The position numbers and the translations under genes were made by a program. A stretch of DNA of 39,961 nucleotides, taken from Gnetum montanum (lineage: Eukaryota > Streptophyta > Gnetopsida > Gnetales > Gnetaceae). The notes below the pieces were generated by a model, which had not been told where the DNA came from, searched no databases, and saw only the letters and a program-made list of their open reading frames with translations. Within the stretch, counting starts at the first letter, position 1. Each line of letters begins with the position of its first letter. The stretch lies in assembly GCA_015680685.1 (NCBI GenBank), contig MNCI01004678.1, positions 86,658 to 126,618 on the forward strand. The letters are read 5' to 3'. This document shows, piece after piece, positions 10,010 to 21,692 of the stretch.

Positions 10010-11044
10010 ATGGATTCTGAAGTACTAGACCTGATCCGCAAGTATCTGCCACAGTTAAGGATCGAAAGATCTAGAAATGACCCTGCATTCAAGATGATTC
10101 TATCGCAGCCTCTCAAGAGCATGCCTCAGTACCAGGCCCTAATAAGCGTCTTGAAAGGTTGCGGCTTTGGGCCTTTCTGCACCAAGTGCGGCTCTTCTTT
10201 CACCCGTTTCAGGTATTTTGATAATTCTTCATCAGGCAAAGTTGTGCAGCCGCGGTATAGGTGCCAGCATTGTCATGATTTATTCACTTTTGGCGGGAGA
10301 CGCTACTCCAAGCGGAATAAAGTGGAGCAACCTCTTCAAAGTTTCCTAACGGATGGCAAGGTGTTTGTAATTAAACCTGGCTGCAATTATCCCATGAGTT
10401 TAGGCATCGACCCTCCTGAGATCCTGCCTCGTGGGATGAGCATTGAAGCTTTAAGGGATGATTCTACTGTGGAGCAAAAAGCTCATCCCATCATAGAGCA
10501 CGTGGAAGGTTCTCAATGTTCAGCAAATAGTTATGTCACAAAGGTGGATCCACAAAAGCATAAAAGTTTCGATAAGGATGAAAAGAATTCGGCTCAGGGA
10601 ATTCAAACGACCAGTGCAGTTGGGGAAGGGAAAAATGGCAAGTTGATGGATTGTCACGGTGATCACACCAGGCTTGTATATGACAACATTTTCCAGGAAA
10701 ATTACACTATGGTAGAAAATCCTCATCTTGGGAAGCGTGGCTCAAATTTTCTATTATTCCTCCCAACCAATGTAACGGATAAGAGTTTTGTGATGCCCAA
10801 AGATTTCTTTGGTGAATCCTGTAATAAGAATCAGAATTGGCATGCAGATAATAATAATGCAGTGGAGAATAAAAGTTATGGTTACTACAATTATGAAACA
10901 ATGGAGAAGCCTGAGAAGAAACTTTTGCATGTTAGCCAAAATGGAAACAGCACCAAGGCTACACAAGAGGAAGTACCTACGGAGAATGGGGTGCCTCCAC
11001 TTAAATTTTATGATTTCTTTGGAATGGCTGAGAACTCTCGCTGA
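10010..11044 (+). CDS. Divergent Dof-type zinc-finger protein
   Basis: An uninterrupted 344-residue frame, the only clearly intact host-like gene here. Residues 57-101 match the Dof DNA-binding finger: C57-x2-C60, then S, T, F and Y at expected places, QPRYRCQHC carrying C85 and C88, and a following T-x-GGR. Dof proteins are plant nuclear transcription factors that bind AAAG cores. Two departures are clear: 24 residues lie between the inner cysteines instead of the usual 21, and the conserved R-Y-W-T reads D-L-F-T, losing the tryptophan. The rest is unrecognised: a helical N-terminus with QLRIERSRNDPAF, a polar middle, and a C-terminal PPLKFYDFFGMAE. Single exon; a TATA box lies about 100 bases upstream. 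DNA binding may be altered. Confidence 0.75.
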   Translation: MDSEVLDLIRKYLPQLRIERSRNDPAFKMILSQPLKSMPQYQALISVLKGCGFGPFCTKCGSSFTRFRYFDNSSSGKVVQPRYRCQHCHDLFTFGGRRYSKRNKVEQPLQSFLTDGKVFVIKPGCNYPMSLGIDPPEILPRGMSIEALRDDSTVEQKAHPIIEHVEGSQCSANSYVTKVDPQKHKSFDKDEKNSAQGIQTTSAVGEGKNGKLMDCHGDHTRLVYDNIFQENYTMVENPHLGKRGSNFLLFLPTNVTDKSFVMPKDFFGESCNKNQNWHADNNNAVENKSYGYYNYETMEKPEKKLLHVSQNGNSTKATQEEVPTENGVPPLKFYDFFGMAENSR

Positions 11045-11554
11045 GAGAAATGGATAGCTTTGCAGTTTGCAGGAGTGATTTTTTAAGGTGGAATTTTCAT
11101 TTTCTTTCTTGTATTCATTGTTTTATGAACAGGTTTTTGTTGATACGGAACCAACCAAAGTTTGGTTAAATGTTTCATAAAATCATGTTGAACTAAAATG
11201 CTAATAATGCTTTTCAGAGATTTTAAATCAAAGTTTTTCTTAAAAAAAATTGTGCGTCACTTTAAGAGAGTTACTTTATAATATGCGTCGGAGATTCGCG
11301 ATTCCCAAAAAAATTTTACAAACCTTTCGCGGTGGATTTGGGCACATGCACAGAAGCCTATAAAATCTGCATTGGGTACATAAATTATAATTTTTCGTGC
11401 AATGGTGTCTCGATTTTCAGCTTTCAATAGAATATTCATTCTCCATTAAAATCTTACCTATCCAATCTTACCTGTTTTTACCCACAAATGCATCCGCGTT
11501 CAACACCTTTTATTGACCAACGCTCCTACTCCTCCATTCATAGGGAATTGGATG
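11045..11554. other. Dof gene 3' flank
   Basis: A T-rich trailer to about 11240 probably contains the 3' UTR; no single polyadenylation signal stands out. From 11260 to 11500 there is mixed sequence without a convincing frame. Confidence 0.3.
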
Positions 11555-11697
11555 CTTCATCTTCATCTTCATCTTCATCTTCATCTTCCAGCTCTAAAAT
11601 TCTTTGCTTCATCTTCATTTTTCTTAGTATCTCACCTTATTTCTCTCTTCAGCTCTAAAATTCTTTGCTTCATCTTCATTTTTCTTAGTATCTCACC
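11555..11697. repeat. CTTCAT microsatellite and 61-bp tandem duplication
   Basis: 11555-11588 is a run of CTTCAT units. It leads into a 48-base block (11589-11636) repeated almost exactly at 11650-11697, a period of 61 bases. The duplicated block itself contains CTTCATCTTCAT, so the microsatellite may have seeded the duplication. Confidence 0.8.
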
Positions 11698-11770
11698 GCA
11701 TCTACAGGTAGTGACGAAGGAGGAGATGAGCATTTTTCTTGATGAAGGAGGTCTCCTCTACCCAGTGTGA

Positions 11771-12130
11771 TTTGGGTGAAGAAGTTGTTGTTACCTATCG
11801 TCTGATTTTATATGAAAAATATCCAAAAAGAAAAGTCAATATCGATTCTTTCCATATCGAAGGACAACTATAGCATATATAGTGTATCTATCCTTTGATT
11901 TTCAGGTGGGTAACGATTGTTGAGGATGGCTTACGTTGCCCTTTTGCTTACTCGCTTGCGCGAACCTTCACTTCCCCTGCTTCTAGGTTACCTAGTTTCC
12001 TTTTTTTATGTACATAAAAAAACCATCTCACTTATTAGTTGTTTAGTTCAATCATTTTTTTCTTTGAGGTTGTTTTAAGGTTTTGTCAATTTTTCCATGT
12101 TTGATTACAATTTGTTCAAGGAGATAAAAT
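11771..12130. other. AT-rich sequence, nothing recognised
   Basis: No frame, RNA gene or repeat that I can support. A possible acceptor-like TTTTCAG at about 11900 is not backed by coding sequence. Confidence 0.3.
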
Positions 12131-12990
12131 ATTTGGAGGTTCTGGTTGAATTATTTTTTTCTAATTGTCTAATTCCTGTTATTTTTTGAAACTTTTCCTT
12201 TTTGTTTCGTACTTTGGTTCAATATAGCAAGAGTAATGGTCCAACCAAATATTAGAAATTTTTTGTCCCTATATTTGGAGGTTCTCCTTGAATTATTCTT
12301 TTTTAATCATCTAATTTCTATTATTTTTCGAAACTTTTTCTTTTTGTTTGGTACTTTGGTTCAATACAGCAAGATTAATGGTCCAACCAAATATTAGAAA
12401 TTTTTTGTCCCTATCTTTTATTTAACATTGCAGAGTTTAATGTTAGGGTGAACGCTTGAAGGAAACCCTGATTCTTATTAGTTTTCGAAACTTTTCCTTT
12501 TTGTTTCGTACTTTGGTTCAATACAACAAGATTAATGGTCCAACCAAATATTAGAAATTTTTTGTGCCTATCTTTTATTTGACGTTGTAGAGTTTAATGT
12601 TAGGGTGAACGTTTGAAGGAAACACTGATTCTTATTATTTTTCGAAACTTTTCCTTTTTGTTTCGTACAAGCTTAATGGTCCAACCAAATATTAGAATTT
12701 TTTTGTTCCTATCTTTTTTTGACGTTGCAGAGTTTAATGTTGAACGCTTGAAGAAAACAGACCGGAGGAGATAAAATATTTGGAGTTTCTCGTTAAATTA
12801 TTTTTTTCTAATGGTCTGATTCCTACCTGTTATTTTTCGAAACTTTTCCTTTTTGTTTCGTACTTTGGTTCAATACAAGATTAATGGTCCAACCAAATAT
12901 TAGAAATTTTTTGTTCCTATCTTTATTTGCTGCTGCAGAGTTTAATGTTAGGGTGAATGCTTGAAGAAAACAGATTGGAGATTTTAGCAG
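12131..12990. repeat. Five-copy degenerate tandem repeat
   Basis: A core starting CGAAACTTTTCCTTTTTG, followed by TACTTTGGTTCAA and TAATGGTCCAACCAAATATT, recurs at about 12186, 12337, 12485, 12643 and 12837 (spacings about 150-195). Copies 2 to 5 share a tail with GTTTAATGTT and GAACGCTTGAAG. Some copies also share an ATTTGGAG-TTCT head (12131, 12271, 12778). It lies about 900 bases upstream of the hAT coding remnant and could be subterminal repeat of that element, or an independent minisatellite. Confidence 0.8.
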
Positions 12991-13854
12991 AAAGAGAACA
13001 GATTCTCTTGGTTGAATATTTATTATACTTTTCATCATTTAACAATTTCAGAACAACTTTTATTCAGTATGCAACGCTTACCTCGAGACCATTCTTTAAT
13101 GTTTTAGATAATTGAGTTTTTATTTTTGAAGTGTGCTTAAGTTCTTAGTACATTGATGTCTTTGAAGGTGTCCAGAAAACATTTCACTTTAATCACTTAA
13201 TACCTCTGATACAATGTTCTATTTGGTTTCTAGTTTAATTGTAGTTATGACACTTTTTTTTTTTGGGTTGGTTGGTTTGTTTCTTACTTTCTTTTGATCA
13301 AAGCAGAAAAGATTGATGAACAGAATCGAACCCTACTTGCAATCATCGTCAGATCTTTTTGTATGCATTAAAGCTGCTTTCACTATTCTTCAACTTGGGC
13401 TTTATTCCTTCATTCAAAAAAGCAATTCCTTCATGATGCCATATTTCATATTTTATGAAATCTCACCTTTGTTTTATCAATTATTAAGTACATTTGTCTA
13501 TGATTTTCAATTTTTTTCTATTCCTTATTGAAATTTCATCTTATTATTTTTAAATTTATCACTATTTTGTATTTTTAATTTTTCTCCTAACTCTATTATT
13601 GTTTTGCATTTCCAAATTTATTGCATTGAATGGCATTTTAGTTTTAAAGCTTTTAAGACATTTTTCTAAAAGCTCTTTGCTAGCAGAAAAAGAAAAAATA
13701 AATACCCTTAGTCATAGTAATTTGGACAATTGGTAAGTATATCTATTTATAATTTTTTTTAAAATTTATTTCAACTTTTGTGAAGAGGAGCAGTCATATC
13801 TCATTTTCTAATTTTTACCATTAATATTTATAGAGTCATAAAGATTAGTTCTAT
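12991..13854. other. AT-rich spacer before the hAT element
   Basis: Low-complexity A/T sequence with poly-T runs (13252-13264). No terminal inverted repeat or target duplication of the hAT element could be identified by eye. Confidence 0.3.
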
Positions 13855-16608
13855 TCAAGACATAGATAACAATGAGAATGAAATAGATAGTACTCTATTG
13901 GAGAAAAATGCATCGCAAGAAGAAAATGTCGTAGATTGTAATGTGGAAATTTTGAAACCATTTGCAAAAGGTAGATTTATTTTGAAATCTTCATTAAAAC
14001 AATTCGTAACACAATTAAACACTTGCAAGAGTGGAGGAGGTGGAAGCAAAAGATGGAAGTGTCATGTATGTAGCCATGAATTCACTGCAAGTGGTACATG
14101 AATACATCATCATTTCTTTTAGACATTAGAAAATAAAATAGGAACAGGTGTTATTGCATGTAAATTTTCATATTCTGATATTTAAAAAGCTATGTATGAC
14201 TACTTTCAAGCAAAGACTATGATAAAGAGCATTACTGTAAGTATTTGAACAGAGGAAAGTAAGAACAAGACAAAGGATGTTGTACAACCAACAAAAAGAA
14301 AAGTGCTTAAACAAATAGAAATAAGTTTTCAAGTTGAAAAAAAAATAAAAGCTAATATTAGTATTGCAAAAAATGTTCTATGCAAATGGATTACCATTTA
14401 AACTTGCATATACTCCTTCATTCAAAGAAGCAATTCATTGTGCCATTAAAGCAGTTAATATTTTTAAATTTTAAATTATCATTTTTTATTTAAAATTATT
14501 AGTAAAACTAATATTTTTATATGGCAGTCCATCTTATATCCCTCTAACTAAAGATAAAATTTGAAATGATCTTTTTGATGAGAGGTATGAACTTAGCATG
14601 AGAAAATTGAAGAAATGAAAGTAATTTTGGCAGCAAAGTAGTTGTTCTGTTATAATGGATGGATGGACTGATATTTGTCAACGTCCATTAATTAATATTA
14701 TAATTAGTTGTCAAGTTGAACCATTTTTTCTTAATGTTAAGACTGCTCCAAATATATAAAAGATGTTAATTTTCAAGCCAAATTATTAGAGACAGTAATT
14801 GCAACTATTGGTTCAAAAACATTATGCAAATTATAACAGATTCAACTCCTGTTTGTAGGCATGTAGGAAAAATGATAGAAATGATTTATCCAAATATATT
14901 TTGGACTCCTTGTTGTGTTCATTCTCTAAATAATATACTTCGTGATATTGGTAAAATTGATTGGGTGAAAAAGCTTATTATAGATGCAAGAGACATATAA
15001 ATTTTCATTTATAATCATCATTATTCAAATTCCTTGTTCAGGGAATGTAGCAAAAATAAGACTTTCAAAAAGCCTATAGAAATAAGGTATTAGAATACAA
15101 AAATGTATATTGTGTGTTTTTAAGAAATTTGATTTATTAATGCTAAACTAATTATAAATTTTGTGAAACAGGTATGCTTAATATTTCATAATGTTGGAGA
15201 GAATGCAAGAGATACAATAATCATTACAAACAATGGTTATAACTAGTAAATGAAAGAACTTGGAGGAAGCCAACACAACTATGGGAAAGAGTGTCAGGAA
15301 AAAGATTTTATCCGATAAGTGGTGGAAGCAAATAAAGTAAGAAATAATTTATTTAAAATATAATTTTTTATTTTTTATTTCTTACATCTTTGTATCTTAT
15401 TAAAAATAAGTATTTGTTATATTGTAGGAGAATTGTTAGCATGCTGCAACCTATTGTTGATTTCATTCATTATGCTAATATAGATACACCTGCATTAGGA
15501 GAAATTTATGTAATTTATGAAAATATGTTAACAAAAATTAAAAAAAGGGTTATAGAAATGGATAGCTCTCTTGATTTTTATAATGCTTAGTTACTTCCAT
15601 TGATTCTAAAAAGATGAAATGCTACAAATACCCCATTGCATATAGTTGCATATGCATTAAATATTAAGTGGTATTCTTCAAAACATAGAGATAAAAATCC
15701 AAAAAAGCCTTGTGATGATTTTGATGTAAGAACAGGTTTTTTAGAATATGTTAAATGGTTATATTCACTTTGTAACGCTAGCTTAATTAGAAAGAAATGG
15801 CTTCAATTTACTAAAGGACATACAAAAGCATTTAAATGTGAAGATGCTATATTTGATATGGATGGAATAGCTTAAGAAGATCCAGCTGGATGGGGGAGTT
15901 TGCATGGTGGAGATACTTCTAGACTTCAAACTTTAGCAGTGAAGCTTCTTTCTCATGTAATACGATTAGTTTTTCATTAAACATATAACAAATATTAATA
16001 CGTATTAATTTTCTTAATTAATTTATGAAATGTGATGTTTGAAAACTTGAAATAGTGATATTTTATATATCATTATGCATTCTCTAAACACCATGATTAG
16101 TAGGCTATTAGGTTTGAAGCTTCAAATGAGTTTTTTTATTGATGAAGTTTTGAATAATTTATAAAATGAATCTTTTAACAATGCAAAAATTTATTCTTGT
16201 TTTCATTATTTATGTAAGTTGCATCTTCTTCTGCTGCTGAAAAAAATTGGTCAACATATTCTTTCATTCATCAGATCAAAAAAAATAAAATATAACAAAT
16301 TAGTATATGTTCATAGCATATTCTTTCATATAACAACATATAACAAGGAAGATCAGAAGAGCTGAAGAGCTGAAAAATTAGTATAACAAAGAAGATCAGA
16401 AGAGCTGAAAAAAATAAAATATAACAAATTAGTATATGTTCAACATATTCTTTCATTCATCTGATGAAAAATATGTTCATAGCATGATTAGATTGGAAGA
16501 AAGAAAGTAAATAAAATATAGGCAATCACCTACTCTTCGTTGGGATGTTAATCCAGAAGATGATGATGTTCTAATAGTTGATGATAGAGAAAGTTATTCT
16601 ACTGACTT
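13855..16608 (+). pseudogene. hAT-family transposase (BED finger, DUF659), decayed
   Basis: Domains occur in the normal order of plant BED/DUF659 hAT transposases. A BED finger lies at about 14050-14165 (WKCHVCSHEF, its Arg codon now TGA, then two His). The DUF659 part follows (14395-14990): MDGWTDICQRPLINIIIS carries the first catalytic Asp, LITDSTPVCRHVGKMIEMIYP the next, then IFWTPCCVHSLNNILRDIGK. The segments 15430-15590 and 15640-15875 cover the middle. ASSSAAEKNWSTYSFIH at about 16220 is the C-terminal dimerisation motif. AT-rich breaks between blocks look like introns, and stops are frequent, so it is dead. The acidic tail (16520-16608) runs into the gap. Confidence 0.8.
16253..16475. 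repeat. Local tandem duplication inside the hAT remnant
   Basis: ACATATTCTTTCATTCATC occurs near 16255 and again near 16443. AAATATAACAAATTAGTATA occurs near 16286 and again near 16417. GAAGATCAGAAGAGCTGAA also occurs twice, near 16349 and 16391. The duplications break the hAT C-terminal frame. Confidence 0.7.
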
Positions 16609-16998
16609 NNNNNNNNNNNNNNNNNNNNNNNNNNNNNNNNNNNNNNNNNNNNNNNNNNNNNNNNNNNNNNNNNNNNNNNNNNNNNNNNNNNNNNNNNNNN
16701 NNNNNNNNNNNNNNNNNNNNNNNNNNNNNNNNNNNNNNNNNNNNNNNNNNNNNNNNNNNNNNNNNNNNNNNNNNNNNNNNNNNNNNNNNNNNNNNNNNNN
16801 NNNNNNNNNNNNNNNNNNNNNNNNNNNNNNNNNNNNNNNNNNNNNNNNNNNNNNNNNNNNNNNNNNNNNNNNNNNNNNNNNNNNNNNNNNNNNNNNNNNN
16901 NNNNNNNNNNNNNNNNNNNNNNNNNNNNNNNNNNNNNNNNNNNNNNNNNNNNNNNNNNNNNNNNNNNNNNNNNNNNNNNNNNNNNNNNNNNNNNNNNN
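16609..16998. other. Assembly gap of 390 N
   Basis: Unsequenced. It hides the 3' end of the LINE (end of ORF2, 3' UTR, poly-A) and the hAT/LINE junction on this side, so the LINE target-site duplication cannot be read. Confidence 1.
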
Positions 16999-19900
16999 AC
17001 ACCCCCCCGCGTTCGCTCCTGTTGCTTGTGAGGTTCAAGTGTTGTGTGAGGAGCCATGGCAGAGGTAATTTCGTCCCAAAGCTTAGCAATCGTCGTGCAA
17101 AGGGTGCTCACGGGGGGGAGTGCAGCACTGTTGAAAATGCAGTCATTTCTGGCCCGCCACAGGACCCAGAGCGCCGTGAGAGTTGCCGAGTTGCCCGAGA
17201 ACTCAGGGTTGCGGAGCCCGACCGTTTTCCAGAGCTACACGGTCACCTGACAGCCATGGACGAAGTGCTGCAGCATTTCATCCTACTGATTGCACAGAGG
17301 GCACTGGGGGTTGAGGTCCATGCCCCTGGATTTTAGAACCGTGTGCACCGGAAGGGCCTGGTGGAGGATCAACCACCCGAAGGTTTTGATCTTTTCAGGA
17401 AGGATGCCCTTCCACAGCCGCATCCAGCGTGGATCGGCAGGGAACAGCTTCTGCAGGAGCTGATGAGGGTGTAGGTGGATCCCATCCGCGCTGTCCATCG
17501 ATCCCACCTGCACGCAGAGCTGCCTCCAAGTGTGGGAGTCAGAGGTGGTCGCAGTCCAAGGGCTGTACTTCTTACGCAGGATTTGGACCCAGAGGGAGGG
17601 GTCATCGCTGTCAGTGACCAGGCGCTGCAGGAGCTTATGACGCCCCAAGGCAGCCTCCAGCGTGAAAGGGAGGAGGCCAATGCCACCGGCGTACCGAGGC
17701 CGCGCAATTTTGGACCAAGCCAGGAGGTGTAACTTCTTACCCCCCTTCCCGCCAGACCAGACAAAATCGCGGATGATCTGGTCAATCTTGGCAATGGCCC
17801 TGAGGGGCGGGGAGGCCATCGAGGCCACAAACCTCGCCATAGCCCCCAGCACAGTAGACGCCAGCACCATCTTCCCCTTGCGAGACAAGAATTTATTTGT
17901 CTAGTGGGCCGCACATTTCTGGATTTTGGCGATGAGGGCCTGCCAGGTCCGTTGCCTGTGCCAGTTATGCATGGGGATGCCTAGGTACTTGTCATCCGCT
18001 GTCCCCGGGAGGATCCCCAGGATTTGGATAATTTTTCTGCGTACCAAGGGGTGCACGTGGGTGAAGAATAACGTCGATTTACCTGGATTGAGCTCCAGGC
18101 CCACTTCCTTGTGCAGCCGATCAAGGGCCCTCAGAATCGCCCTGGCCTACGGGACCGCGGCCCTGGTGTACAGCATGGTGTCGTCCGCGAAATGTGCAGT
18201 AAGACAATGGATGCCATGCACATTTAACCCCTGGACCCCTTCGGCGGTGCAGTAGGTGTGCAGGAGATCCATCATCATCAGGAAGAGGAGCGGGGACAGC
18301 GGGTCTCCTTGGCGAAGCCCGCGACCTGTTCCCTGAAAGCCCCACAATTGCCCATCAATGTCTAACGAATACCGTCCTCCCTGCTGTATCTATAGACTGA
18401 GTTCAATAAAGGCGGGGTCAAACCCTTTAGCAAGTAAAACTGATCTTAAGGCGGCCCAGCTGACGGAATCATAGGCCTTGGTAATGTCAATCTTGATGTA
18501 GAGGCCTGGAAGTTTGTCCTTCCTAAGGGAGTGCTGGATTTCTTGGAGTAACAGGACCTGGTCCTGAAGATAACGACCCTTCAGAAAAGCTGCTTGGTGT
18601 TTACCAACGAGATGGGTCATGAGCGGTCGCAGTCTGTCCACAAGCAGGCGAGAGAAGAGTCGCAGCAAGGAATTGCAGACCCCGATGGGACGGAAATGGC
18701 CTGGGGAAGTGGGATTTTCTGTTTTCGGGATTAAAACCACGCGTGAGCAATTTATTTCTTTTCTAACCTGCCGCCAAGCCAACATGTGGTTTAACGCGTC
18801 CAGCAGGTTTTTCCCCAGAACCGCCTCAAAATTTGAGAAGAATTCAATGGGCCAGCCATCTGGCCCTGGCACCTTGTTCGCTGGCATTTTCTGCAGCGCC
18901 ACATGTAACTCCTGGCGCGTGAAAGGTTTCAAGAGCCGGCAATTATCTTCCCGGTTTAAAACTTTTTCTATGGGCACCGAAATGGGGACCGTTGGACGCC
19001 AGTCCCAGACCTGCTGCCAGTACCGCAGGAGGTTGTCGGCGCACGGTGGAGTCTCGTCATGAAGGAGGCGCTGCAACGGCCCATTCCGGGCACCGCGGAG
19101 GGCCTTTGCAGGGGAGAAAAAAAAACTTTGTGTGTCTGTCTCCCTCCCGCAGCCACTGTACACGGGCCCTTTGGCGCCAGTACTCCTCCTCCTCGTGGTG
19201 AAGGAGTTGAAGTTCGGCCTGGATGGCGAGCTCCTCCCCCACGTGGTCAACCACGCTCACGTGCTGCTCCTGCTGCGCTTGGACCGCCTGTAATTTTGCC
19301 TGCAAATGACTTCGGCCGGTTTTGAACCGATATTTCTCCGTTGAGCTGTAATTTTTTATTTGCTGTTTCAGTGCTTTCAAACCTTCCTTGAGAAATGTGC
19401 GTGGCTCCCCTGAGGCGTTGTACTTCTGCCAGATGTCCTGCACCATTTTCCCGAGCCATGGTCTGCGGATCCAGGTGCGTTCAAAGAGGAAGGTGCGCAG
19501 CCGTTGGAACTCCCCCTGCTCCAGCGTGCAGAAAATGGGCCTGTGATCGGAGGCCATGCGTGCGCCTCCGTATGCCTGGAGGTCCCACCTTGTCATCAGC
19601 ATTTCATTGGCCCACACGCGGTCAATCCTGGACATGACCCTCGCGGTGCCCTGTCTGCGGTTGCTCCAAGTGAAATTACAGCCGGTAATTTCCAAATCCG
19701 TCAGCTCAAGTTGCTGTAACAGGCCAAGCATTTCCGCTGCCCCGGGGGGCTTAGCCCAAGAATCGTCGGTCTTTTCCCAGGAGAAGAGGCGCTGATTAAA
19801 ATTGCCAATTAAAAGCCAACAGGCCTTCTTGGGAACCAGCGCTGCGACCCAGTAGAGCTCCTGAATCCGCGTCTGCCATCCTTGGGCACCGTACACATTG

Positions 19901-20289
19901 GTAACCCACACGTCAAGCCCCAGCAGGTGCACCATAATGCACCAGTCGGACGTATCCAGGGTGTACGACTCCGCCTTGGTGAGGATCGCGAGGCCGCCCG
20001 CGCGCCCCCTGCTGGGCACCTGGTGGCTGTGCCACCCCGGCCACTGGAGAGTCTGCGTCTCCGTCTACTGTAATTTTGTTTCTTGCAGGCAGACAATGTC
20101 ACATTTTTCGTCGCGCACTAAGCAGTGCAGGGTATGTCGTTTGTAAGGGGTACCCTGGCCCCTGCAATTCCAGGACAAGACCTTCATGGAGACAGGGAAC
20201 GATGGAACACCTCCTGGAGCGTGGGCTGCATGCCCAGATCCACGTAGAGCTGCGTGGCTTTCTGCCGGAGGGAGTGGCTGTCCGGTCAT
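16999..20289 (-). pseudogene. LINE ORF2: endonuclease, reverse transcriptase, zf-RVT
   Basis: The apurinic-type endonuclease starts near 20187 with MKVLSWNCRGQG and DIVCLQETKLQ, and ends with MASDHRPIF (about 19540). RT follows: PGPDGWPIEFF, IPKTENP, HFRPIGVCN, HQAAFLKGR, KIDITKAYDSVSW, GLRQGDPLSPLLF, and the catalytic FADDTML. GLELNPGKS and KYLGIP mark the thumb side. The zf-RVT region has IKTFGWLILHQALP, CPLCNQ and LWRARNDCIFN. Six in-frame stops, all TAG, lie at 20065, 18390, 18147, 17901, 17283 and 17235. One frameshift lies at a run of nine A (19117-19125). The frame is still open at the gap. It would nick and reverse-transcribe at target DNA if intact. Confidence 0.85.
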
Positions 20290-20366
20290 CCAACCTTCAC
20301 CGCGTGAGGAGGTACCGTCATTCCTTTTTGCTGCAGGCTTCGTTCTGGTTCTGGTGGGGAGCTGAA

Positions 20367-21660
20367 CTACACCGAACCACGACTGGTGTTAATCCAGTCT
20401 GTGACCGGGGGTGGGGACAGGTCACCGTGTGGAGGGCCCTCCCCGCTTGGCTGGGGAGTTCTATGAGAGTCCTGCTGCACCACTGTCTCTTCCTGAGAGG
20501 GCGGCCGCTGGTCATCATCGGAGTCTCCCATCAGCGCATGAAGGTAGGACCGCGCCATACTCGCCTCAGTTCCCTTACTCGGCACCGAAAGCCCCTCCTG
20601 TTGGGCCCTCTGCGGGTTATGCATCGTTTGTGCCCCGACTGGTGATCCCCCTCGGGGTGCAGCCTTGGAGGCCACTCCCTTTGAAGCAGCGCTCTTGCTC
20701 GGACGGCGAGCCCCCTCCTTGGGGGTCGGCTGTTTCTGGTTGGCGACCCGACCCTTCCTTCCGACGACGACCCATCCATCGCCCGGTGTAGCCAGGCTCC
20801 CCGCTGGGTGGCCCTGGTCACTCCCTGACCGGTGCTGGGCTTGAGCCTTCGGCTGGTTCTCGAACCAAACCCATACCCTCTCCTCCCCCAGATCCATGAT
20901 GAGAACCAGCATCTTTACAGGTTCTGGCGTGAGCAGAGGCCGCCAGACGCAGAACCTCGCAAACCCCAGATGATCCATCCCGGTAGTGGAGGGATCAAAC
21001 TTAATGAAGTCCCCGAACAGATCCGCCAACGTCCGCAGAAACGTCGGCGACCAGTGTTCCAGGGGAAGATCATACAACTGTACCCAGACCGGTGCGCGTG
21101 CAAACAGTGCTGGATCCCGATGTGCCCCAGGGCGCCAGGGCCAGCCCACGCGCATCGTAGAACCAAGTGCCTCCCACCAGGATGTGTTCGCGCTCCTCCA
21201 AGGAGGTGAAACCGAACAGGAGGCAATCGTCTGCCAAGCAGGAAACTGTCACCTTGTCAAACCCCCAAGCGTTTCGGGCCCAGCGGCGGATCAGGTCAAT
21301 GTGGGGTCTAGCCCCTTCAGACACAAATTTGCCTATCAGGCTGCGGTCTAGTCTGGCCAGCGTGGCTGGGTCTGGGCATCCAACTTTGAGTCTTAGTTCT
21401 GCTCCGACTCTGGAAAATGCTTCATCAGCCTGCCGCTTCTATCTTGGGTCCTCCTCGCTTGCTGTGCTCTCTCCTGCCGTCAAAGCATCGGCCGGCTCTG
21501 TTCCTGCAGTCTCCATATTTACCGTTGGTCCTGTTGCTGCCACTCCCGTCCCTGATGCCGCAACGGCTCCCGGTACTCCTGTTGTGCCAGTCACTCCCAG
21601 TGCTCCTGTTGCTCCCTTCGATCCTGTTGCTCCAGTTGCTCCAGTCGCTCCCATTCTCAA
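20367..21660 (-). pseudogene. LINE ORF1: collagen-like head plus DUF4283-like domain
   Basis: The ORF begins at ATG 21660 with a Gly-rich head (MRMGATGATGATGSKGATGA), encoded by short DNA repeats. A TAG at 21439 interrupts; the same frame resumes with LIGKFVSEGARPHIDLIRRW and the DUF4283-type core (FTSLEEREHILVGGTWFYDA). A one-base shift near 21130 moves it to the next frame, which runs to 20367 (VWVQLYDLPLEHWSPTFLRT, DLGEERVWVWFENQP). A basic, Ser/Pro-rich tail follows. Plant L1 ORF1 proteins bind element RNA; this one lacks a visible CCHC knuckle. The collagen-like head is unusual and may be non-LINE sequence picked up at the 5' end. Confidence 0.65.
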
Positions 21661-21692
21661 TCCCTCACCCGACTTGTTAATGTTTCTGGAGC

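Larger units (their letters stand above)
16999..21660 (-). mobile_element. L1-type LINE inserted in the hAT element
   Basis: A GC-rich, CpG-rich block with sharp composition edges against AT-rich surroundings. It carries ORF1 (DUF4283-like) and ORF2 (endonuclease, RT, zf-RVT), read leftward. On the right it ends close to 21660, after which hAT-type acidic coding sequence resumes (21693). The left end is in the gap. Damage is limited to a few frameshifts and single stops, and long frames are otherwise retained, so the insertion is much younger than the hAT copy. Confidence 0.85.

Noticed and set aside
16999-21660. Amber (TAG) codon reassignment or programmed readthrough in the LINE
   Set aside because: Frameshifts are also present and TAG replaces residues that differ from site to site, so ordinary decay with CHG-biased C-to-T change is preferred; kept only as a remote alternative.
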